A DNA stretch of 64,000 nt from Axinella damicornis (taxonomy: Eukaryota; Porifera; Demospongiae; Axinellida; Axinellidae): positions 14,415,969-14,479,968 of the forward strand of contig OZ007506.1 of assembly GCA_963931865.1 (NCBI GenBank). The letters run 5' to 3'. The first letter of the stretch is position 1. The number at the start of each line of letters is the position of its first letter. Of the stretch, positions 23,501 through 36,200 are shown one piece after another. Below the pieces are notes generated by a model. That model ran no database searches, was not told the DNA's origin, and worked only from the letters and a program-made list of their open reading frames with translations. A program made the position numbers and the translations under genes.

Positions 23501-23816
23501 TTTGAACTTTAATTAGATCAAACGTCAAATTATTATACGCCAAATGAAAGAATCTTTCAAGAGCTTCAAGAAAATCCTTGTTGCAACTCTCTACGTTGAT
23601 CACATCTGAAGATATGGGTATTTCAGTCATGGCACGTGGTCTAAAACGGGCACCTGAGGCCAAAATTAAATTTGTTGCAGTTGAAAAGCTATAACACTTC
23701 AGAAGCTGAAATTTGGTGTGCAGTGGTTTCTTAATAGAACTAACAGGCTCACCAAGTTTCGTCAAAATCGGAAGAAGTCAGGATTTTTTTGTGTTGATTT
23801 GACATGGAATGACCCA
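20569..23816. mobile_element. 3.25-kb element with 475-bp terminal inverted repeats
   Basis: The left arm 20569-21043 and right arm 23343-23816 are inverted copies at about 95% identity, starting TGGGTCATTCCATGTCAAGT. TATA lies outside both ends (20565-20568 and 23817-23820), a possible duplication. The inner end of the left arm is itself inverted at about 21080-21235, so this end can form a hairpin with an approximately 155-bp stem. Each arm carries the same open frame (left 20620-21096 plus, right 23418-23765 minus). The middle (21.3-23.3 kb) has no recognisable transposase. It lies 148 bp from the stop of the RNF213-like gene. Confidence 0.7.
22391..22677. mobile_element. 287-bp MITE nested in the 3.25-kb element
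   Basis: A perfect 15-bp inverted repeat, TTAGGCGGAATTCTA (22391-22405) and its complement (22663-22677). The interior is less AT-rich than its surroundings. No coding content. Confidence 0.65.
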
Positions 23817-23967
23817 TATACATGATTATGTATATTCAAAACAGCAAAGCAAACAACTATCAAAAGTGGGGACTATAAGAATTCACACACAGAAAAATAA
23901 TGGAGGGTTCAAATATGCTACACCTACTTACTCTACTACAGCCTATAGCTACTTACTATCCTACTAG

Positions 23968-24290
23968 CTACGGTTCCTGTTTCATTTTGAGTTCCACCAG
24001 GTGCACTTTAAACTTGGCAACAATCTTACGACGATTGAAACCACTAGCAACACCCATATCTTTCAGATCGCTATCAGTGAGAGTTATCAACAGACTTCCA
24101 TCCACGTCATTTTCACTGAAGAGCTCAGCGAGGTCTGCCAGTTTGATCACTTTAAGGAACTCGGATATGTCATCGATAGTGAGTGTTCTAGCCATTTCCT
24201 CAAGATCAGCAGGAACTGTCCCACTGAAGAGCTTGGCCAGTTTGTTGGCAGTGAGTGTGCTGGCCTCATGATGTGCTTCTTCAGTAGGAA
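23968..24290 (-). CDS. RNF213-like gene, terminal exon 55: SAM domain
   Basis: The last 323 nt, including the TAG stop at 23968-23970. About 65 residues form a classic sterile alpha motif: TIDDISEFLKVIKLADLAEL, FSENDVDGSLLITLTDSDL, then KDMGVASGFNRRKIVAKFK. It has the D-G-x-L-L-x-L-T-x-x-D-L-x-x-x-G core and the R-R-K-I end helix. SAM domains are small helical modules that polymerise or bind partner SAMs; vertebrate RNF213 has none that I know of. The exon is phase-compatible with exon 54 (1 + 2 nt). A 3.2-kb transposon begins 148 bp past the stop codon, so the 3' UTR is very short or reads into it. Confidence 0.87.
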
Positions 24291-27200
24291 CTGCTGTACA
24301 TGAGAAAAGTATAGAAGTGGCATATAATGTATGTATCTGCGCCACAGTATACTAATATCTTACAGGGCTTAATTGTTTCCTGAGGATGTTCTGGGTGGAA
24401 TGGTACAGAATGTGTTGGCTCATCTCGTTCAGGTTGATGTTGCAGAAGCTGGTTGAAAAGTTCATCATGATCGCTCTGGTCAGTAAACACAAACTGATCT
24501 TCTTCTGTGATCTCATAGCCCTCCTGGAAGCCGGATGTATCTTTGATAGGATCATGAATGAATTCCCTGCCATACTCAAATGGAGTAGCGGCATCTCGGA
24601 GATGCTTCAGTCCATTTTCCTTCCAAAGTTCGAATTCTCCCACAAGTTCATCCCACTTGTTTTCCGACACAGGCTCGCCACGTTTCATCACTGAAACTTT
24701 CTGCTGTATTATGTGAGTTAACCTGCAGAAAAGCAGCCATCATTTTCAGGATGAAATCTATTAATTAGCTGTTGACATTTTATGCCGTATAGCTTCTGGT
24801 CAGACAATTGCTATAGCTACAACTCTTATAATGCAAAGTAGCAGGTATTCATGTTCCTATGATGCAAACTGATACTTGTTGCTTCTGCAGACCATAATTC
24901 TATGTACCTTCTGAGCTCAACCCGGAGGTCCACATAATTTTGACACAGAACAGATCCTGGAATCATCTTCAGAAACATGTTGTCCTCATCAACCAACTGT
25001 AGTTCTCTCAGGAAGGTTGTAATGGGTTTCTGTTGACAAACATGATCATAAAGATTATAGTTCTCCGAAGCTATATCAGAACCTAAAGCAAAGGAGTCAC
25101 TCACTATATACCCTGCATGGAATTGTAGCTACACAGATTGTGTGATTAAGTACCTCTAGGTAAAGCTCTCAAGGTGTTCAAAATTCTGACATTTTATTGG
25201 AATATACCCATCTGTTGATCCCCACAGTTAATTCATTACATACTTTACATCCCTATACATATATACCTGCAAATGCTGTGCAATACCCTTCCTCATGTGG
25301 GATTCTGCATGTATCAACACATTAGTAAATGTGTTCAATCCATCCTGCATTGCCACAGCATCCTGCAGTGCTACAGCAGTACCTGCATCATTACAGGAAT
25401 GATGGAAGTGGAATCCATTATAAGAGTTTCATTTTGTTAACTCTTCAGTTATCATAGAGTCGGTAGACTCTATATGTAGGGATTCAACGGACACGCAGTA
25501 TAAGCTAATACAAAAAAAATCTTTCAAAATCTCTCCAAATCTCAAAAACTGACGGCTAATAAGCCTTTATGACAACTTACTATTCACCTTCTAGTGTTTT
25601 CCTGGCCAAGAAGACTCCCAGTGTCGTGAAAAACCATCACGAAAGTATCGCACCAAAAAGTCGCCAAACTGCCAAAATAGGTTTTCTTCTTCTTCTTCTT
25701 CTTCTTCTTCTTCTTCTTCTTTCTTCAGATGGGCTAGTTCAAATTTGGCTGACTCCCTCACGTACGACGGTGTTTGCACAAAACAGCAGAATTTTACACT
25801 GAGCACTGCTGCAGTGCACGACGGACCCCATTGCTTTTGACAACTTCCAAGTCTCACGAGGCGCTCTGTAGTATCGTGAGTGCACGCGTTAACTCTTGCT
25901 CAGATTATAGCAATGTGTAACTACTAAGTGAACTGACATACACAACTGATACAGCTTCTTATATACAAGACATGGAAGGTTCTAGAAGGAATATGATCTA
26001 AGCAATAGAACTAATAAAGTGGTATAGTACATCCTAAAACTGAATACAAACATATGAGATCAAATGTACACAACTCAACAGGTGGGGTAACCAGGTCCAC
26101 TAGAGGAAATTAGGTGCCAACTTCAAATATAATATACTACACGCTCGAAACCGCCCACTCAATAACTATGGCTTCATGTTTGACGCCATTTTCTTCATAT
26201 GTGTGCATGCGTAGAGCAACTTTGAACTTTGAACTCAAAATTGTGTCACGTGTGCTGAGTGAATGCTATCAAGTATGCTGCTACACAAATGAGGTAAACA
26301 AGTGTAAAAATGTATGGAGATGTGTGGATAGCAGAACAGCAATAAGTAAGAAAACAAACAAGCAGGGATGATGTCATGAAACAGTTCAGTATACAACACC
26401 CTAGCTATATACTTTTCTCATACATGTATTAGCTATGTGGAAAAATATGTAAGATGGGGTTGTACACTTAACTGTTTTATGCCATCATCCCTGCTTGTTT
26501 TCTTACTTTTTGCTGTTCTGCTATCCCTACATCTCCATACATTTTTAATGTTTTTCTTGTATATATAATCACATACCTCCAAAAGTTATGGCAACACTCT
26601 GCAACTTTTCCTCCAAATCTGTACTATCCAGGTGTTTCTTCATGACCAGGGGGAGATGGTGGAAGTCGTACATTCCATCCTTGATCCACTGAACAAACAG
26701 CTCCAAGGTGGAATAGAGGTAGGGCAATTTCAGGGACAGCAAAAAAGCAAGCTGAGACTTGAACTCTGACAGTGTAAGGCTGCATAGGGGAAGTTAGACA
26801 GTCATCAGGTGCAGGAATAACTGGTTGCATCTCCTTGGCAAACCCAGGAGGAATCTCACTGCTTATTATCGTACGTATACTACTAGGCTTGGAAACTTCA
26901 CTCATTACTAGCCTTTCCCACAGTGGTGGGTCCTATACATTCATGCACGCATGATGATAATCAAACAGCTAATACAAATGAAATGTGAATGCCAAGCATG
27001 CAAACCTTTGAATGCCTATGTCGTTCAAAACCTCCATTTCCAATGTCATATCTCCCCCCTCTTCTCTTTTTCTTTGCTTCCCATACACAATGAGTAAGAA
27101 GACCGGCAGAGTCATTAGCAGTAGCTCTGTTTCATCTGGCTGCTCCGGTTGATCCAAGCACTACAGTCAGGAATGAAGGTTTATGATAGTATTTCATAAA

Positions 27201-30200
27201 TATTGCAATTATTGTATAATACCTTCACAAGATGCTCTGTTGCATTCCTCAGTCCTGAAGCCACCTCCGTCAACATGTGATAGTCAGCTGAGTGGAACTC
27301 AAACTCCAGTGCTTTCTTGTTAGTGGCTGGTAATCTTGGCTGGGAATGCAATTGTATAGACATCAGTCATGCTTTTTCAAATTGAGTAATACAACCACAT
27401 AGCTATAAGCCTCTCTCAAGAGATGCAGTGTGCATTAAGATGCCGGCAGTTGCTGATTATTTGTGTTCATGCAACTACTAATCAATGGTGGTGACAATAT
27501 AAAGTTATATTAAGGGAAAACTATTTGACAAAACCATGGTTGTTACCTCCTCGATTGCTAAATGCATGTGTACACTGGTCGTTACCTTGCTGATTGCTAA
27601 CTGTGTATATTAGCCATAGCAGAACCTATCTCCCAAGGAATTTGCCGGAAGTGATGTCATGAAGCTCTAAATTCTAGCAGGATAGCAGAACAGCAAAATG
27701 TAAGAAACGTTTTTGAGATTTGGAGAGATTTGGGAAGATTTTTTTGTATTAGCTTCTATTGCGTGTCCGTTGTATATATCCCTACATATAGAGTCTACCG
27801 ACTCTATGATAAACACCATGTAGTGAGCACGTACTCTAGGATATCTCACCTACACACATAATGTAATAACATGTTGGAAAGAAACAACGGTCAAACACAT
27901 TGACTGTGGGGGTAGCTTTGCAGATCAAATCATGTCTTCATGTACTAAGTTGAAAGCTCCAGTCAGCATGCATTGCATGGTATTTACAGTTCAGATCTAC
28001 ATACATACCTTGAAGTTTTCTTTGAGATTATCACGTAGGCTTTGCAAGTCACCTTCCGAAATACCCATAGCAATGGTGTCAGGACGTAGAACTCTGAACT
28101 TGAAGCACACATGGAGGTGTTCTGCTGGATCTTTTATTAGGGGTTTTCCCACCAAGTATACTTTGATGACGTCTTCCTGTAGCTTTTGCAGATCAAACAT
28201 GCTACTTTGCTGAATCCTTTCATGTGGTTCAAGGTATCGACTACGAAGCAGTTGCAGATGTTCACTGATGCCCTCAGAGCTGAAAGTTAGACAAGAAACA
28301 GTAGAGTTATGGGTAATATTATGCAATAAAATGGCAGACTTTCAATTACTCCCTAGCTGAGATCGTGGTCTACACTGACAGATTAGTTGCCTGAGCAATC
28401 ACAAATGCAGACATTACAAGCAAAAAGAACACAACATGCGCTTGCATGTGAACTGCGCATGCGCAATTAGTTATTGCGCAATTGGCAGCCCAACGCGTGA
28501 CCTCTGATTGCAAAAATGGCGTTGTGCTAGAATTTCATTGCACTCCTTAGGTCAGGCAGTACCGGAGACTATTCAGCTCTCAGCTCCTGTATTGGCCATT
28601 CTTGTGGTTAGACCAATACTACCAGCCTTGAACCATATTCTCCTGTATTGCTCTCCCACTCGTGCAACAATATAGAGATACAAGCTCATAATGGCAAGCA
28701 CTGTAAGCAAAACCAATTTGCCATACCCTTTCCATGTTACAGCCACAAACCAAGACACCTGACATTCTGCTCAAACTCGAAGCATACAATGAGCACCAAA
28801 AACAACTGGTTTCATATTACTGTCCCTGTGGATCAGTGATAATTCCTTGGCAAGCCAGACATACCGCTATGCCAGGTGCTCCATGCCATGAGCCAAAGAA
28901 GTGACAACAAAAGCAATTAATTTTTTGTGCTGTATTTCCACAAATTACTGCTGTATGTTAACACACCTCATGCTGCACACTTGTTCTAGCTTTGCTATAT
29001 ATATAGAGCAATATTTATTGGAATTTCACTAACTCTTCAGCCTTTGGTACAATGCAAACATCGCTGTTCACTTCTGTTGGGTAGACAGCATAGTCTTCCT
29101 GTTGGTCTGGAAAGCAAGTCCTGACGTGTGACTGCTCTGGTGAGGAGGCTATGGCTTGGAAGATGTCTCGCAGGAACTCATTGTGAAAGGTGACCTACAA
29201 ATGGACGTTAAGAAATACAGATCTACTAGCTATCTCTAGCACTGATAATGTGCACACTTACAATGTCTTCTATCACAATAAACAACCAGTCATTGGCTCC
29301 CTCAACTTCTCCAGATAAAAAATTGAGCATCGTTGTATCATCACTGATCTTGCAGATCTTTGCACTTCTGTTCACGTTGGCACAGGCCCCAGCACCAATG
29401 CTTCCTCCGATCACCTCCACATACCTGTTGTAGCCATCTGGATTGGAGCACAAACTTCAGTAATAAAACTGCAGCATATGTATGAGTAATCCCAGGAGAG
29501 AGTAAACCCACACTACAGTGTTGTTATGAGACACACACCTTTAACTCTTTCATACAACTGGAAAAGGTCACGTCCTTCATACTTTTGGTAAGCTTTAGTG
29601 ATCACCTCCTCAAAACCATTTTTTAGTGCGTAATTCTTTGTCACCAGGTATGCTAATTCTCTGTGAATCCACTGGTAGAATTCTATCAGGTCGGGCAAGA
29701 GAGCTCCTCCAGCTTTCAGACGAGGGTACATCAGTGTAAATTTGGAGAGAACATAAAATTTGTTCTGTGTGACATCACTGATATTTGCTGATGCTAGCAC
29801 AGACTGTGAGAACTCTTGTTCAGTAGGAAAATGAGGGAAATGGGTCCCCAGTACACTGCAGGGGAACAAAATAGCAATTAAAGCAGCTACTTTTGAAAGT
29901 TAAGTTGATTACCTCAACTCTGTTAGCAGTGAATTTTTCCACACTTGACAGTATGCAGAGAACTGTAGACATAGAGTAAAGGACTTCCAATGGAATTATT
30001 GTGTCACAACAGAAGACTCAAAATGTATATCTACTCACCTTGTCAAGAATTGTTGAATAACAATCACTGAAGATGTGTTCATGCCACATTGTCTCGTATT
30101 CATTCAATTTTTCCATGGAATGAAATTTCCCTTCGTTATTGATGTGGTGAGGAATCTGTTGAATAAAAAAAGAAAGTTGATATCTGAAAATTAATGCCTA

Positions 30201-33200
30201 TTGCCAGATGCACAAACTTGAGATTCATACATGAATAACATTAGGTGTCTGTTGAATTGCAACTGAGTATACCTCGATCATAGTTTGCATGCATCTCATA
30301 ATGAAGAAAGAGAGCTCCTCAGAGGACAGCTGGAGGTTGTTATTCATATGCCACCACACACTCCGCAGTTGTGAAACACAGTAGTGGCGGATATGCTGCC
30401 AGGATGAGATCACTGGACCACTGATTTTCTCTTGGGCATCGGGTTGGGTGATGAGGGCCATGCAAAAGGCTCCAAAGTTGGCCCAGAGGAGGAGGTAGAG
30501 GGACTGTAGACTGAGAGTACCCCTGGTAGCATGAGGGAGGTAATCTGGTCGACCATATGTGCCGTCAGGTGATAGCTCTACTCCACAGTCATATAGACGC
30601 TCTTCCATTATCTTTTCTTTAAACTGTATACAAAATGAAGTTGCCACCCTGATAACCATGAAATCACAACATTAGGAGCACAAACATAAAATCTCACCAT
30701 AAAGCCAGTCATATGTGTGCCATTTAACTCATTTGCTGCAAACAGGTGGTACCACAAGTGGTTTGATCGAGGAGGACATGCAAGCACTGCTGCTACCATG
30801 TTGGTCAAGGCATGGCGCAGTCCAATTTCCAACTTATCTGAATGAAGGTGTTATAAAATAAAGGCATCTGATTCAGTACTTGTGCACACATTTCAAGGAC
30901 CGGACATGCATTTACCATCTCTGGCATCAGCAGGTGGATTAAAGAGCTCAAAGATTGGATCTCTCCACTTGTCAGCACCTTGCTGCTGCTCTACCTGGAT
31001 ACCCATTTTAAAGGTGAAACTTTGAGGATTTTCATCTAGAACAGGAGCTTCCGGTCTTTCAATCATACACATCTTGGGGTAGATGAAGCTCTGGAGGAGG
31101 CGTATCATTTGATCATCTAGCAAGCCTCTCAACTGTTCTCCAATTGTATCAGCCACAAACTTTGAATGATTCTGTGGTTAAAAACAAGAATAAAAGTAAG
31201 ACCAGCCACTTAAGGAACAAATGTTTCCGTTAACCTTTTTGTTGCAGAAGAATTTGTAATAGGCACAGAGCCATAAAAGCATACGGAAAGCATCCCCTTT
31301 CCTTATGGAGATGTCATCTTGCAGTTTCATCTTGGTAGTGTCGTTGCAGCTACATATAATTGAAGTCATATTATCAGATTAGGCAGCCCAAATTTGGCCT
31401 GAATTTACTTGGATTACCTTTCTTTTGTAAGACTGACCAGCTTGTTTATAGCCTGCTGACTAGACTGGCTATCCTGCTGTGTATTGCCCAATTGGACTAG
31501 AATCTTGTGAATTTTTTGATACAACTTTCCTAGTTTGCTGCTACTCTCCTCAGGGCCAATGAATGGGAAGAGGTGAGCCACATCCTTTGGTTGGCTCTGC
31601 AGGGTGTAGAAGGGTACCTGATATTATACATGATAGCACATCAAGATAATCATACAGTGGTAGACAGCTTGTTTATATCAGAACTATTAACAGGTGCTAG
31701 ATCTTATGTTGATCAGTATAGTGGCACCCTCTTGACCAATCAAATTGCAGCATTGCCATGCAATATAATTATAATGATAATCCACACTAGACTGTGACCA
31801 TAACCTTAATTGACCACAATTTAGGTCTCCAGGGTGGCTTAGAAGCCACATATAGCATGCTTAGCTGTGAAATATCAGATTATATATCACTCGGCCTCGT
31901 GCTGTATTATGATAATCCACAGCTAAGCTTGCTTTGTCCATTATATAACAAACCTGAAGGTACAATCTCTGTTGATAGTTTTTTCATGATACCTGAATCA
32001 GAGTCTGCAGAGGTTTCACACAGTGGATGTTCTGCACAAAAGCATTTTGGTCATCACGCAGCAGCTGGATCAGTTCACTGGAACTTTTCAGTTGTCTTTG
32101 TAAATGCAGTGCAAACACAAGTCCATGACCACTAACATCGGTACTACTGCCACCAGTGCTTTCATCATCCAAGAAACGATTAACTTCAGCAACCAGACGA
32201 GTTGAGAATAACTATAAAATGAGTGAAATAACAAACACAGAACAACAAAGTGTATACGTGTCCATTGCAGTTCTGGTCAACCCAAACAACAGAGATAACA
32301 TTATCACTCACATCCTGAATCTTCTTTGGATCAAAGAAAGACACTAGCCGCTGGCAGAGAATTTGAATAAATGCTTGCTTCTCAATGAAGAGCAAAATAT
32401 TTGAGGTGTCTGTAGTTGTGCCACTGTTACATCGCTGTAGGATACATGCACATCATGTAACAAGCAAGATTTTTGATATCAAAAAAAGTTGCCATTCTAA
32501 CCTCATCAAGCCTTGAAGCAAATCGAATAAGGAAATTTGTTCTATGTGGTTTTGTCTGCAGTTGTTCAAGTACTGTCAGGAAGTATAGGTGAGCTAAAGG
32601 TTGCTGCATTAAAGCATTCTGAAATACAGAGAGTAGTGGTTTGTAAAGATGCACTGGTAAGTAAGTTTGCTGTTTACCGGACCTTGGATGCTTCAATGGA
32701 GCCAATATGCAGACCCTTTTCAAGATGATAGAATGGAGGAATGTATGGTCCGGGTGAACCAGAGACTCCCTGTGACATCAGCACCTGGACAATCATTTCC
32801 TTTATCTGCATGAGTGCAATAAATAATGGTATAATGGGACGGAAGTAATTTGTTACCGTGGTTTATCTACCTGTGGATCAATTAGCTGCTCCTTTGATAC
32901 ATCAACACTTCCAAGGATTCTGGAGAGATACAACTTGAAAACATTTAGTGATATACAGTTGACCAAAGGGCTTGTTTCAACAGATGCTGCAATGGTTTGA
33001 GTGAAGTCGGTTTTGGCATGCTTGTTAGCTATCTCCAGGAACCACCTCGCATCTTCAATGTTGATTGCTGCACGTTGTGCTGAGAAGAAGAACGCAAACA
33101 GACCATCAATGTAGGACCTCACACACTGGTTCTTCTTTCCTTGGGCACTAGAGGAAGTGTTTGATGCTTCTGAGATCAGATCCATGCCAGCCAAAGCTAT

Positions 33201-36200
33201 TTCCCTCAGCCGTGGACACATGCTTTTACCCTGCATCAATGAAAAGATAGACTGTCATGGTATCTGCACCAAATACATTGGATGTATACCAAGTGTTACC
33301 GGTGATTGCTCGAAGTAGTATTTTGAATGTAATGCTAAAAACAGTCGCTTGGCTACATTAGCAGCAGAAGATTCACAGCAACATTGCATCAGCAGATACG
33401 TGGCGTGCATGATGTTCAGTTGTGGTTCATTTCCTTCAGTGAGACCACCCAGAATATCCTCTTCCATGGAAGGTATAGACATCTGTAGACAATATGATTA
33501 TCATAAGACCTTAGATCAATAATCGAACACACAATACTAACTAATCCTTATGTTGACAGAGTCTAATTTGTAAAACAAATAGTGAACATACTATGCCCAA
33601 GTAGCTCTTGCAACACTGGGTCAGTTTGACTGTACTTCTGAGAGCTTCACAGAATGTTTCGAACAGCATGGTTACAATGAAAGATGAGATGTTAGGTAGC
33701 CGTTTTTGGTCTGCAATATGCTTAGGTGACACAAGAGATTCAAAGGCAAGTGTTGCTGTGGGATCAGGTTTGAGAGATGAACCTTCCAGTTGTGACACTG
33801 ATCTTAGCACCCTCACCACTTTAGAGATATCATGTTGGTGTACATGAAGACGAACATGGAGAGATACTACTTCAGAAAGTGTATCATTTGATTCGAGTGC
33901 ATTAATGCCTATATACACCTGGAGGATTTGGCGTGTGAGGGGTGATATCTCTTTCAACATATGGAGCTTGTGTCTTGCAAAGTCATCAAAGTAATCCCTC
34001 CAAAGTGTATTGTTAGTTCTCATGGCATCAACTGCAACTTCAACACAACTGCCACTTCCCTGGAAAAGAAAGTACAAGTATAACAGTTAGTAGTTACCCC
34101 TCCAAGTTTAGTGACTAAACCCCATGGTAGTATACATTGTAAACTCCCACTTTTACACTCCCACTTTCTCAACTTCCCGCTTTGTCATTTCCAAGTTTTC
34201 ATTGACAGAGTAGGAATTGATAAAGTTGAAACCTGACTTGGTTGCAAATGCCAACCTAGCATTAACAGTGCATGTTACACACACCAGGTATGGACATTAC
34301 ACTCCTGGTAGGGGAAAAATTGTGCTGCGTAAATAATCTAATTAATTAATGTAAATAATGTTTGAGTACTTAGGCTTGGCCTACAGAAATTCTGACTACA
34401 CCGCCGTGATCGCTATCATGCCCTGACCTGAATGTAAAAAGTTGGTGTTGAAACTCACCTTGGTGGTGGAGATATGAGCGCTTTTGTCTCGCCGTGGCCG
34501 CCATTGCTCGAGCGCTCTCTTCGACTTCCGGTGGCAGTACCGTTCATAGGAAAGGCACACGAAGATTCTGACCACACGGCCGTGATCGCTGTCGTTCACT
34601 GACGCTTACATGCCGAAACTCACCGTGCTGGCTAAGTTGTGAGTGCTGTAATATTGTCTTGTCTTCCTTTTTGGTCGCCATTGCTCGCGTGCGATTGACT
34701 GAGCGTGGTTGCCACGTAGCATGTGCGTTAATTGGAACATATTGCAATACTTAGCTTGCACAATGGCAGGTATCAAAGGCTACTTTATGTTGAGAAGCAC
34801 TAAATAATTTCTGATCTTCCCTGTATATAGCTATCATGGTACTCATTTGATAATTGGGAGCTATCCCGGAGTAAATTTCAAAGCTTGAATTCTATTGGCT
34901 AATATTGGCTAATAATTACACCCTAACCTGCCCTATATACCCTAAGTAGCTATGCGCTAATGCAAGGGCACATGACCAATGAGCTTTGAAAACTTCTCCG
35001 GTACTGTAGATAATTGGAACAAACTGTCACACTTAGCTTGTGCTACCGTTTAACCGCGGCTACCAGGAGTGCGGTTGCCCCTCGAAAGCACTATCAGAGA
35101 ACGCGGTAGCGTTCTCTATTTAGGGATGGCTAAGGAAATTTCGAAATACCATACTGATGCACCAGCAGAAAAACGGCCAAAGAAGCTACAACCCCCTAAA
35201 CCAAGCATGCAGACAGAATGATACTGCCTAGCAGTTCACAAAAACACTCGCGAACGTACCCGAGAGTACGCGGGAGTCGAGAAATAAGTCGCCGTAAAAT
35301 TCCGATTTCTTTCTTCTTTCTTCTTTCTTTCTCATTGACTAGCATATCTGGACAACAAAAGCATTTCCTGAGCTAGTTCACTCACAGAACAACATCGCTT
35401 TCGTCGTAGTAGCTCCTTTCGGCCCTTTTGACTACATACTGGCAGGAACGGCACTACTGGCTAGCTACGATTCCGTGAATTGCTAGCACGAAGCCATTTT
35501 GATGCAACCAGAGGTCACGCGGGACAAATGCGCATGCGCAATTCACATGCAAACCATCGCACATTGCTTTCTTTTTTGCTGGTGATGGTTGCATTTCGGG
35601 CACACTTGCTGATCAGCTGAATCCTTGTGAATCCATCATCTGGTGCATCACTACCGCTGCAAGGAATTTCTGCTGACCTGTTCGATCTATCGTGACTATG
35701 CCATCATGGAGGCGTGGCTTTCTTCTCATGACGTAACTACAGTGCAGAATATGTACCAATACTGACCATGCAGTACTGTGAGTGAGGCTACAGTTTTGGC
35801 GTTTGAACTTCGAAGTGTTTGCTGAATCTGTCTAATCCGTCATCTGGTGGCACACTCCTAGGAGCTATCATCTATGAACGTATCCTAGTGGTACCTACCA
35901 GTTTGGTATCAGTAAGCATTTTTCTGATCGCTAGTGAGAAACTCGGTTTGAGGTGAAGGGAGGTATACTGGGTTCAGTATTCATCTATCTATCTATCTTA
36001 GATCATTCTTTATCTATCTATAATGTATTATACTCTACCCAAGAGCAATATCATCAATTATATAAAAGCAATGATGGATCGTTACTTCCTGGTGAATCAC
36101 AACACAAGGAAGGAGCAATTGTGCTGCCCCAAGCAGTAGGATCCTCAACAACATCCATCAAGGCAGCTCCCCTTTGCACGGTGATGACCTAGCTACAGAT

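Noticed and set aside
25030..25104. N-terminal extension of exon 53 (text SDIASENYNLYDHVCQQ)
   Set aside because: Phase requires the exon to start at 25029 after a good pyrimidine-rich acceptor; the upstream open frame is chance.
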